Shown here: positions 1 to 6,257 of the stretch, piece by piece
Position numbering within the stretch: position 1 is the stretch's first letter
How the letters are laid out: each line of letters opens with the position of its first letter
Source: Candidatus Manganitrophaceae bacterium
GTDB lineage: Bacteria; Nitrospirota; Nitrospiria; SBBL01; Manganitrophaceae
Assembly (NCBI GenBank): GCA_004297235.1
Contig: SCUR01000372.1
Location: forward strand, 1-7,385
DNA: 7,385 nt
Direction of reading: 5' to 3'
Translations under genes and position numbers: made by a program
Notes under the pieces: model-generated
Databases searched by the model: none
The model's input: the letters and a program-made list of their open reading frames with translations, nothing else
Told to the model about the DNA's origin: nothing

Positions 1-1068
1 GTGGTGGTGCCGAGCTTCGATCCGGACTGCCGCGAAACGCGCAACCTCTTACTGAAAATCGGGAAAAAGCTGGGAAGGGCGATTCTCTTCTGCAACGGAG
101 AGCCTGATTTTCTCTTCGTCTCGAAAAATCGCGACCTGCTCTCCCCCTATTTTCAGATCGACCTCCCTTCCGAAAAACAGGCCGATCTCCTGGTAGATAA
201 GGGCCTCTTTTATAAAATGGGGGCGGAGTACGGCTTTCCGATCCCGAGAACCTGGCAGCCGAACGATCCCGCCGAGCTCGAAAGCATCCTTCCGGAAATG
301 ACCTTCCCTTGCATCCTCAAGCCGATGCAGCAGGTCTTCTGGAAAACCTCTTCTTTCCAGAAACGATACGGGGTCGGAATGAAGGCGCTTCAGGCGAAAA
401 GCCCGGAGGCGCTCCGGACCCTCTACCGCGATATCTGGTCGCTTCATCCGGGGGTTCTGATCCAAGAGTATATTCCGGGAGGAGACGATCACCTTTATTT
501 TTTCGACGCGTACTTCAACGCCCGTTCGGAACCGGTCGGCTACTTTGTCGCGCGGCGGATTCGAACATACCCGATTCATTGCGGAATCAGCACGCTCGCC
601 GTCACCGTCCATCATCCGGACATTATAAAGGCGGCGTTGCGGGTCCTTCAAGCCATCGAATACCGGGGAGCGGCGCACCTCGACTTTAAGCTCGACAGCA
701 GAGACGGCTCCCCCAAACTCTTCGAGATCAATCCTCGGTTCGGCCTGGCGATCGATCTCGGCGCGCGGGCCGGAATGAACCTCCCCCTGCGGGCCTACTT
801 GGCGCAGATGGAGCGCCCCCCTCATTTCAAAGAGACTTACCGCACAGGCATCAAGTGGATCGACACGAAGAGCGACCTCAAAGCCCTTCAACGCTACCGG
901 GAGACCGAAGAGTGGACCGTTTCCCGATGGCTTCGCTCTCTAAGCGGCCCTAAGATGTTCCGGATCTGGAGTGCGCGCGACCCCGGGCCGGCCCTCACCT
1001 CCGCCCGCCGCTTTCTGAAGCGGCAGCTCCGGCGATGGATCACCGCTCCCCGCGCCAAACCGTCATAA
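1..1068 (+). CDS. ATP-grasp domain carboxylate-amine ligase-like protein, probably 5'-truncated by the window edge
   Basis: The 355 visible residues read as an ATP-grasp ligase, a family that uses ATP to activate a carboxylate and join it to an amine. Visible signs are ILKP around Lys107 (nucleotide-binding strand), IQEYIPGGDD at 154-163 (hinge region acidic residues), the segment AAHLDFKLD near 224-232, and the metal-binding EINPRFG at 242-248 (Glu242, Asn244). The C-terminal 60 residues are basic and divergent. Relatives usually start with a pre-ATP-grasp Rossmann-like domain of which only the end is seen here (PDFLFVSKNRDLLSPYF, 35-50). The first codon is GTG at base 1 with no upstream sequence visible, so the true start probably lies outside the window. 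Substrate cannot be told; paralogues often sit in polysaccharide or peptide-modification loci. It converges on the lipoprotein gene with only 8 bases between stops and no terminator hairpin there. Confidence 0.85.
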   Translation: MVVPSFDPDCRETRNLLLKIGKKLGRAILFCNGEPDFLFVSKNRDLLSPYFQIDLPSEKQADLLVDKGLFYKMGAEYGFPIPRTWQPNDPAELESILPEMTFPCILKPMQQVFWKTSSFQKRYGVGMKALQAKSPEALRTLYRDIWSLHPGVLIQEYIPGGDDHLYFFDAYFNARSEPVGYFVARRIRTYPIHCGISTLAVTVHHPDIIKAALRVLQAIEYRGAAHLDFKLDSRDGSPKLFEINPRFGLAIDLGARAGMNLPLRAYLAQMERPPHFKETYRTGIKWIDTKSDLKALQRYRETEEWTVSRWLRSLSGPKMFRIWSARDPGPALTSARRFLKRQLRRWITAPRAKPS

Positions 1069-1076
1069 CCCTGCGC

Positions 1077-2228
1077 TTAAGGCAAGAGAGAGAACTCCTC
1101 CGTCAGATCTTCCCCGCTCAGCGTCACCGGACGGCTTTCAGCCGTCCATCCCTCCGCGGCGGCCTCCAGCGTGTATCGGCCCGCCACATCGGGTCGAAGC
1201 GTCGGTCCGAGCGAAGGGGCCTCCGCCGGCAGCGACATCGAATAGCGACCCTTGTCTATCACCAAGTTGATCGAACGGACCTCCACCGTCGGTCCGTCGG
1301 GGGGAAAGGTCTGTCGGGCGCGAAGGATTGCCGTGGTCGGCGTGACGCTTCCGCGGATCGTCCGGATCGTGGAGGGATTCAGCAGAAAGGGAGCGTCCGC
1401 GGCGTTGATCGTGGTCGTTTTCCGGGCGGAGACCGGAACGGATTGAATGACCGATGTCGCCGCATTCTCGGCTGTGAAGACCAGATCGTACGCGCCGGCG
1501 GTCGTACTCTGAACAAGGGGCTGGAGGATAAACTTTCCATTCTGATCCGGAAAGGTTGATTTCACCACCCTCCCCTCTTGTTGGACCGCGATGCGGGGGC
1601 CGACGAGGGCCGGCCCGCTCGAAAGATTCATTCCGATCACCCCCCGGATCTCCCCGCTGACCTCTTGCGGGATGACCGAGAGGACCGGCTGGAGCCGCGC
1701 GGTTCCATTCTCCTTCTGGACCAACGACCGGCACGCGTCGAGATCGAGGACCAGATCGACGCGCTTCCCATCGGCGACATCGAATTCATGAATCAGCTTG
1801 ATCCCGCCCTGCACCGCGCTCGGAATCTCCAGCGCCGTCTCGGCTCCCCCCGTCGGCGCCGCGGAATTGTTGAGGGGCGACTCGGCGGTGTTCGGAAGGA
1901 GAACCAGCCGAAGCTGGGTGTAATGTCCCGGCGCCAGCGGGGTGGTCCCAAGCGGCTCCAGGACGCCGTTGGTCAGAGCGAGCAGATCGATCTTTCGGGG
2001 GGGAGATAAAACGATTTCGGCCCAGCCGTCTTCCTCCTCGGAAGCGTTGGCGTTCGGATGAACCCGGACCTTCGAAACCGTTAGATTCACCTGATCGAAT
2101 CCGCACGCGGGGGCGTCGGTCAACGAGACCGCGAGGGTCGCCGTTTGGTCGCCGCCGCCCCGTCCGCTGCCGCACCCGGAAAGAAAAAGAAAAACAATCA
2201 ACGAGAAAATCAGAGGATTCTTCTTCAT
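1077..2228 (-). CDS. DUF4382 domain-containing lipoprotein
   Basis: A 383-residue predicted lipoprotein of unknown function. The N-terminus has Lys2-Lys3, a hydrophobic stretch (5-16) and the lipobox LSGC with the lipidated Cys at 19, followed by a Gly-rich linker (20-26). Residues about 30-187 match the look of DUF4382: LAVSLTDAPA at 32-41, the VNLTVSKVRVH strand, KIDLLAL at 79-85, and the YTQLRLVL strand at 103-110. Residues about 190-270 and 290-383 look like two beta-sandwich modules of the carboxypeptidase-regulatory or Ig-like kind, each with a GxIRG or IRGSV start. The start is supported by GGGAG at 2236-2240 (minus strand), 7 bases before ATG. It lies 80 bases downstream of the threonine ammonia-lyase on the same strand, with no clear terminator between, so cotranscription is possible. 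Asp190s in the second position after Cys are absent (Gly20), so outer-membrane sorting is plausible if Gram-negative. Confidence 0.85.
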   Translation of the reverse strand: MKKNPLIFSLIVFLFLSGCGSGRGGGDQTATLAVSLTDAPACGFDQVNLTVSKVRVHPNANASEEEDGWAEIVLSPPRKIDLLALTNGVLEPLGTTPLAPGHYTQLRLVLLPNTAESPLNNSAAPTGGAETALEIPSAVQGGIKLIHEFDVADGKRVDLVLDLDACRSLVQKENGTARLQPVLSVIPQEVSGEIRGVIGMNLSSGPALVGPRIAVQQEGRVVKSTFPDQNGKFILQPLVQSTTAGAYDLVFTAENAATSVIQSVPVSARKTTTINAADAPFLLNPSTIRTIRGSVTPTTAILRARQTFPPDGPTVEVRSINLVIDKGRYSMSLPAEAPSLGPTLRPDVAGRYTLEAAAEGWTAESRPVTLSGEDLTEEFSLLP

Positions 2229-2308
2229 TGTCCGTCTCCCTACAAGGGGATCGCGCCGAGCGCTCTTCCCATCCCGTCGGAGAAAACAAGCAAGAATTCG
2301 GCCACCCG

Positions 2309-3454
2309 CTACAGGAGAGGATAGCCGAGCCGCCGGAGGCCGGCGGTGATGTCGCGATTGTGATCGGGCCCGCGCGTTTCAAGGGAGAGATCGACTCGGG
2401 TCTCCGTAAGAGGGAGACTCAACGAGAGACGGTCGTGAACGATGTGGACGATATTGGCGCCGAGGCGGCCGATCGCATGGGTGAGGCCGGCCAGCGCTCC
2501 CGGCCGATCGGGGATCACGACGGAGAGCCGCAGCAGCCGGCCGGTCCGAACCAAGCCCCGCTCGATGATCCGCTCCAGAAGGGTCACATCGATGTTCCCG
2601 CCGCTGACGATCAGGCAGACCGGACCGCGGAGGCCGCGGCCGTGGTTCAAGAGCGCCGCCAGGGGGACCGCCCCGGCCCCTTCGGCGATGATTCGCTTAT
2701 GCTCCATCAGCAGCAACACCGCCTCGGCAATCTCCTCCTCGCTGACCGGGATGATCTGATCAAGATAGCGCTTCAGGAGCGGCGCGGTGCGCCGGCCCGG
2801 CCGCTTCACCGCGATACCGTCGGCCAGGGTCGGCCGGGCCGGCGCAGTGACCCCGATGAGATGAATTTTCGGGTTGATCGCCTTCACCGCCGCCGCCACC
2901 CCGCCGGCAAGCCCCCCGCCCCCGATCGGAACGAGGAGGGTCGCGATCTCCGGATGCGCCTCCACAATCTCCAGTCCCAAGGTTCCCTGGCCCGCGATGA
3001 TCGCATCGTCGTCGAAGGGATGGATCAGAACCTTCCCTTCCGCTTGCTCGATCCGCCGCGCCTCTTGCACCGCCTCATCGAAATTCTTCCCCGCAATCAC
3101 GATCCGCGCGCCGTAAGAACGGGTCGCCTCCTGTTTTGCGATAGAGGCCCCTTCCGGCATCACGATGGTTGAAGCGATCCGAAGGTTCTTCGCCGCCAGG
3201 GCCACCCCCTGTGCGTGATTTCCGGCCGAGGCGGCGATCACCCCCCGCCGCCGTTCCGCCGCCGTCAGGAGAGAGAGACGATTGGTCGCCCCGCGAATCT
3301 TAAACGAGCCGGTCTTCTGAAGGTTCTCCAGCTTCAGGTAAACAGGAACGCCGGCTCGCAGGCTGAGCGAGCGAGAGGCGACCAACGGCGTTCGATCGAC
3401 GGAGGCGGCGATCGCCTCCCGGGCCGACCGGATCTCTTTTAATCCGACAGACAT
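2309..3454 (-). CDS. ilvA: Threonine ammonia-lyase (threonine dehydratase), medium form with C-terminal ACT domain
   Basis: PLP-dependent fold-type II enzyme that deaminates L-threonine to 2-oxobutanoate and ammonia, feeding isoleucine synthesis or threonine breakdown in the cytoplasm. Of 381 residues, 1-300 form the catalytic part: the PLP Lys is Lys52 in SFKIRGA; SAGNHAQG at 76-83 contacts the substrate and cofactor; GGGGLAGG at 178-185 is the phosphate-binding loop; EGAGA at 258-262 and SGGN at 284-287 are the other family marks. Residues about 308-381 are a single ACT domain, as in the medium-form family (about 400 residues), so allosteric amino-acid control is likely. Against known members, about 18 residues are missing between IGV (200-202) and LADGIAVKRPG (210-220). 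A TTG at 3493 would add 13 residues but has no ribosome binding site at usable distance. ATG at 3454 has AAGGAAG just upstream and matches the family N-terminus. The symbol is by family; a tdcB-like catabolic role is possible. Confidence 0.93.
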   Translation of the reverse strand: MSVGLKEIRSAREAIAASVDRTPLVASRSLSLRAGVPVYLKLENLQKTGSFKIRGATNRLSLLTAAERRRGVIAASAGNHAQGVALAAKNLRIASTIVMPEGASIAKQEATRSYGARIVIAGKNFDEAVQEARRIEQAEGKVLIHPFDDDAIIAGQGTLGLEIVEAHPEIATLLVPIGGGGLAGGVAAAVKAINPKIHLIGVTAPARPTLADGIAVKRPGRRTAPLLKRYLDQIIPVSEEEIAEAVLLLMEHKRIIAEGAGAVPLAALLNHGRGLRGPVCLIVSGGNIDVTLLERIIERGLVRTGRLLRLSVVIPDRPGALAGLTHAIGRLGANIVHIVHDRLSLSLPLTETRVDLSLETRGPDHNRDITAGLRRLGYPLL

Positions 3455-3457
3455 AGT

Positions 3458-3464
3458 CTTCCTT
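3458..3464 (-). promoter_or_regulatory. Ribosome binding site deciding the threonine ammonia-lyase start
   Basis: On the minus strand AAGGAAG precedes ATG 3454, with AGGA 5 bases before the start codon. The alternative TTG start at 3493 has only GAAGAA far upstream, so the ATG is preferred. Confidence 0.75.
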
Positions 3465-3543
3465 ACAAAAACCTTATTTAAACCGAGGCTCAATGTATCA
3501 CAGTTTTTTCTTCCATAAAAGCGCTCCCATTCCCATGTAGCTG

Positions 3544-3572
3544 ATTATATTTATGTAGAGGGCTCGTTTCAT
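3544..3572 (-). promoter_or_regulatory. Sigma70-type promoter for threonine ammonia-lyase
   Basis: Minus-strand -10 box TATAAT (3544-3549, a full match) lies 17 bases downstream of ATGAAA (3567-3572, 4 of 6 to TTGACA). Expected transcription start is near 3537, giving a leader of about 83 nt before ATG 3454. The stretch is AT-rich within a GC-rich window. Identified by eye only. Confidence 0.6.
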
Positions 3573-3599
3573 TGACAGAATGATATAGAGCGATATACT
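3572..3599 (+). promoter_or_regulatory. Sigma70-type promoter for the REC-GGDEF-EAL gene
   Basis: A perfect -35 box TTGACA (3572-3577) is followed after 16 bases by TATACT (3594-3599, 5 of 6 to TATAAT). Expected start is near 3606, leaving a leader of about 209 nt. Its first base, 3572, is also the last base of the -35 box of the opposing promoter, so the two promoters are back to back and probably compete for RNA polymerase. Confidence 0.7.
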
Positions 3600-3605
3600 T
3601 AAATT

Positions 3606-3814
3606 CAATTTTCCTGTCCGGCAAGCAGGGATTCCCATCCAATACCGAGACCCGCTTTAAATCAAAACCGTGCCATGGGTATGCCGCGACCTCCCCGCCC
3701 TCTCTGAAGAGAAGGGCCGGACCGAGCCTGACAGGATCGTTTCGTTAATCCAACGATGGACGGAAGATCCTTCCGTTCCTTGCAAACCGGTACGACGGCA
3801 GGAGAATCATCACC
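3606..3814 (+). promoter_or_regulatory. Long structured 5' leader of the REC-GGDEF-EAL gene (candidate cis-regulatory RNA)
   Basis: No gene is supported in the 360 bases between the two divergent start codons; this is the transcribed part on the right. Three stem-loops can be drawn by hand. First, 3611-3616 pairs with 3626-3631 (6 bp with one G-U, optional seventh pair). Second, 3695-3704 pairs with 3709-3720 around a TGAA loop (10 bp with two one-base bulges). Third, 3758-3766 pairs with 3770-3778 around an ATC loop (9 bp with one G-U). None is followed by a T tract, so they are not simple terminators. I do not recognise a known riboswitch; the conserved cores of the c-di-GMP-I and TPP classes were looked for and not found. 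The ribosome binding site AGGAG (3800-3804) sits 10 bases before ATG, slightly long, and is not visibly sequestered. Confidence 0.4.
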
Positions 3815-5551
3815 ATGGGAAAACCCCTTCGGGTTTTATTCATCGAAGATTCGGAAGAAGACGTGCTGTTGTTGGCGCGCGAACTTCAGCGCGGCGGCTA
3901 CGATCTGATCTTCGATCGCGTCGACACCGGGGCGGCCATGCGCGCCGCCTTGAAAAAACAGAGCTGGGACCTCACCATCACCGATTACAACATGCCCCAA
4001 TTCAGCGCCCCGGACGTCCTGTCCATTTTAAAAGAAAGCGGAACCGATCTTCCCTGCATCATCGTAACCGGCTCGCAAGGGGAGGAAACCGCCGTGGCAA
4101 CGATGAAAGCCGGGGCGAATGATTTTATCCTGAAGGGAAATCTGTCCCGCCTGGTTCCGGCGGTCGCGCGGGAGCTGCGGGACGCGGAGCTGCGGCAGGA
4201 ACAAAGAAGGACAGAGCGGGCCATTCAACACCTTGCCTATTACGACACCCTGACCGACCTTCCCAACCGGACCCTTCTTCAAGACCGCCTTCAGCAGGCG
4301 ATCCTCTCGGCGCGGCGCGACGGAAAATCGCTCGCCCTCCTCGTCATGGACCTCGATCGGTTTAAAGAGATCAATAACGTTCTCGGCCATCACTACGGCG
4401 ATCTGGTGTTGCAGCAGGTCGGACCGCGCCTTCGCGAAGTCCTTCGGGAATCCGATACGGTCTCCCGGCTGGGGGGAGATGAATTCGCCCTCCTCCTCCT
4501 TTCGATCGGCGCGGAAGGGGCCGTTCTCACCGCACAAAAAATTCTGAAACATTTCTTAAACCCCTTCGTCGTCGACTGTCTGTCGCTGGAGGTCGGGACC
4601 AGCATCGGCATCGCCCTCTTCCCCGATCATGGAGAGGACGCCAACAACCTCATGCGCCGGGCCGACATGGCGATGTATGCGGCAAAACAAGAGAACGCGG
4701 GGTACGCGATCTACTCCCCCCAACACGAGAAACATAACTCAAGTCACCTGATTTTAATGGGCGACCTTCGCCACGCCATCGATCGAAACGAGTTCTTTCT
4801 TGCCTATCAGCCGAAGATTGACCTTCAAACCGGTTCGATCATCGGCGTGGAGGCGCTGGTCCGATGGCAACACCCCTCCCGCGGCCTCATCTCTCCCGAC
4901 CAATTCATCTCCCTCTCCGAGCAGGGGGGGCTGATCAAGCCGCTGACCCTCTGGGTTCTCAACGCCGCATTGATGCAATGCCGCGCCTGGCACCAGGCGG
5001 GGCTGCGCCTCTCGGTCGCGGTCAATCTTTCCGCCCGAAATTTATTGGATCCCCAACTCTCCGATCAGATCGCCCGCCTGCTTCAAACTTGCGAACTGGA
5101 ACCGCAATGGCTCCATCTGGAGATCACCGAAAGCGTCATCATGGCCGACCCGGCTCGGGCCATGGAGATCCTCAATCAATTGAGCAAAATGGGAATTCGC
5201 CTGTCGATCGACGACTTCGGCACCGGCTACTCTTCGCTCGGGTATCTCAAAAAACTTCCGGTCGATGAGATCAAGATCGATAAATCGTTCGTAAAAGAGA
5301 TGTCGGTCGAGGAAGACGATGCAATGATCGTCCGCTCGACCATCGATCTGGCCCACAATCTCGGCCTGAAGGTCGTTGCCGAGGGGGTGGAGAATCGAGA
5401 GATCCTGGACCGGCTGATCGTCCTGGGTTGCGACGCGGCGCAGGGATATTACATGAGCCGGCCGATCTCACCCGCCGACCTCCTCGGCTGGTTGAATCAC
5501 TCCCCCTGGGGCCTGAAAGCCTCCAAGGAGGAGAAAGCGGGAGCCCCATAA
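3815..5551 (+). CDS. REC-GGDEF-EAL response regulator, c-di-GMP synthase/phosphodiesterase
   Basis: A 578-residue cytoplasmic protein that makes and breaks the second messenger c-di-GMP under control of a phosphorylatable receiver. Receiver about 5-120: acidic pair Glu11-Asp12, phospho-acceptor Asp57 (TITDYNMP), Thr85 and Lys107. A helical linker at about 115-141 leads to DTLTDLPNR, the start of GGDEF. GGDEF about 143-305: metal Asp179, guanine contacts Asn187 and Asp196, intact GGDEF 220-224, and a product-inhibition I-site RxxD at 211-214, five residues before it. EAL about 315-562: Glu346 of EAL, Asn404, Glu436, Asp466-Asp467, Lys487, Glu523 and Gln543, with the spacing of the active phosphodiesterase RocR. 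Both domains therefore look competent. No membrane segment or PAS domain is seen. The cognate histidine kinase is not in the window. ATG 3815 is preceded by AGGAG, 10 bases upstream. A receiver-like gene follows 197 bases downstream. Confidence 0.95.
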   Translation: MGKPLRVLFIEDSEEDVLLLARELQRGGYDLIFDRVDTGAAMRAALKKQSWDLTITDYNMPQFSAPDVLSILKESGTDLPCIIVTGSQGEETAVATMKAGANDFILKGNLSRLVPAVARELRDAELRQEQRRTERAIQHLAYYDTLTDLPNRTLLQDRLQQAILSARRDGKSLALLVMDLDRFKEINNVLGHHYGDLVLQQVGPRLREVLRESDTVSRLGGDEFALLLLSIGAEGAVLTAQKILKHFLNPFVVDCLSLEVGTSIGIALFPDHGEDANNLMRRADMAMYAAKQENAGYAIYSPQHEKHNSSHLILMGDLRHAIDRNEFFLAYQPKIDLQTGSIIGVEALVRWQHPSRGLISPDQFISLSEQGGLIKPLTLWVLNAALMQCRAWHQAGLRLSVAVNLSARNLLDPQLSDQIARLLQTCELEPQWLHLEITESVIMADPARAMEILNQLSKMGIRLSIDDFGTGYSSLGYLKKLPVDEIKIDKSFVKEMSVEEDDAMIVRSTIDLAHNLGLKVVAEGVENREILDRLIVLGCDAAQGYYMSRPISPADLLGWLNHSPWGLKASKEEKAGAP

Positions 5552-5748
5552 CACTCGGGACCCTCCCTCCATTCTTCTCAAGAGAATCGCCCCCTCCATA
5601 TAAGTGCTCTCGAAGCCCCTTCTTCTCCTTCTCAGCCCGATCAGTAGGTATTTTTTCATTTGAATTAGGGCCGTTTCCCAATGGCGTTAAAAACCGGATC
5701 TGATAGGCTTGCAAACCGATAAGGCGGAACCGGCGAAATGAGGTTCGT
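5552..5748 (+). other. Intergenic region between the c-di-GMP enzyme and the receiver-like gene
   Basis: These 197 bases hold no supportable gene. The first 85 are strikingly pyrimidine-rich on the plus strand, with a small TTCTC-AA-GAGAA inverted repeat. No hairpin followed by a T run is visible, so neither a terminator nor a good promoter can be called. A TATAAG at 5599-5604 and a TTGAAT at 5660-5665 exist but lack partner boxes at the right spacing. Confidence 0.35.
5740..5743 (+). promoter_or_regulatory. Ribosome binding site supporting a TTG start
   Basis: GAGG lies 5 bases before TTG 5749, the codon that gives a complete receiver-type first strand (KKIKVLIVE). The nearby ATG 5738 is in another frame and stops after four codons, so it is not the start of this protein. 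Confidence 0.6.
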
Positions 5749-6144
5749 TTGAAGAAAATCAAAGTACTCATCGTCGAAGAGTACGAAGGAATCATTCAAG
5801 TCTTCCGGCGCTTGTTACGGACCGCGCCGGAGATTGAAATTGTTTGGGAGGCCCGCAGCGAAGTGGAAGCAATCACGGCTCTGGAGATGTTCAAGCCCGA
5901 CATTATCCTCATCAACGCCTCCTCGTCGTCGCGACAGGCGACAAAGAAATGGAAGGAATTCAAGACGCAAGCGCCGGAGAGCCGATTGGTGGTGCTGACG
6001 ATTCCCGAGAATTCAAACCAGGTCAGGCAGGCCAAGGCGCTCGGCGTCACCTTCCTGGCCAAAGAGGAGACGGTCCGCGCCCTGGTGCCGACCATTCGCC
6101 ACCTCGTTGAAACCTCATCCATGGAGAAATGCACCCCACGATGA
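5749..6144 (+). CDS. Stand-alone degenerate receiver-domain protein lacking the phospho-acceptor Asp
   Basis: The 131 residues have the length and order of a response-regulator receiver with no output domain. KVLIVEEYEGI at 5-15 is strand 1, PDIILIN at 50-56 is strand 3, VVLTIPEN at 81-88 holds the switch Thr84, and FLAKEE at 102-107 holds the conserved Lys105. The phospho-acceptor position is Asn56 rather than Asp, and the metal-binding acidic pair is Glu10-Glu11 rather than Asp-Asp. The loop after strand 3 is Ser-rich (58-61) and lacks the usual MPxMDG. Phosphorylation in the normal way is unlikely. The overall pattern is closest to NarL/FixJ-type receivers, but no helix-turn-helix follows in any frame. 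Inferred role: a protein-interaction or decoy partner, possibly of the neighbouring REC-GGDEF-EAL protein or its kinase. The TTG start is supported by GAGG 5 bases upstream. Confidence 0.75.
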   Translation: MKKIKVLIVEEYEGIIQVFRRLLRTAPEIEIVWEARSEVEAITALEMFKPDIILINASSSSRQATKKWKEFKTQAPESRLVVLTIPENSNQVRQAKALGVTFLAKEETVRALVPTIRHLVETSSMEKCTPR

Positions 6145-6151
6145 TTCAGAT

Positions 6152-6199
6152 GATTCAATTGACGACTCCATCAACCGTTCAATCAATGCTTCAATCAAC
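6152..6199 (+). repeat. Degenerate 12-nt tandem repeat, four copies
   Basis: Four adjacent 12-base units (6152, 6164, 6176 and 6188) follow a pattern of three variable bases then TCAATCAAY, with the last two copies nearly perfect and the first two degenerate. It begins 8 bases after the stop of the receiver-like gene. Spacing near one helical turn could suit a protein-binding array, but it may be simple slippage. A small frame through it would encode DDSINRSINASIND-like residues but has no credible start signal. Confidence 0.6.
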
Positions 6200-6257
6200 G
6201 ACGTCATTTTTCCCCCCCGACTATCTCGTTCAAAAAAAGCGACTCACCCCCGTGAAA

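Noticed and set aside
49..891. 280-codon open frame on the minus strand
   Set aside because: Antisense to the ATP-grasp gene; Arg/Glu-rich mirror translation with no family motifs.
2228..3172. 314-codon open frame on the plus strand
   Set aside because: Antisense to threonine ammonia-lyase, whose PLP motifs are clear; the composition is a low-complexity mirror rich in Arg, Asp, Gln and Pro.
3670..4122. 150-codon plus-strand frame starting in the leader
   Set aside because: Out of frame with and overlapping the REC domain; GTG start without a ribosome binding site.
6159..6187. TTGACG with ATCAAT 17 bases on as a promoter for the secreted protein gene
   Set aside because: The -10 matches only 3 of 6 and both boxes fall in the 12-nt repeat, so the match is likely incidental.
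6207..6218. T5C7 homopolymer tract as a phase-variable switch
   Set aside because: It is in non-coding DNA and not positioned between promoter boxes that I can identify.
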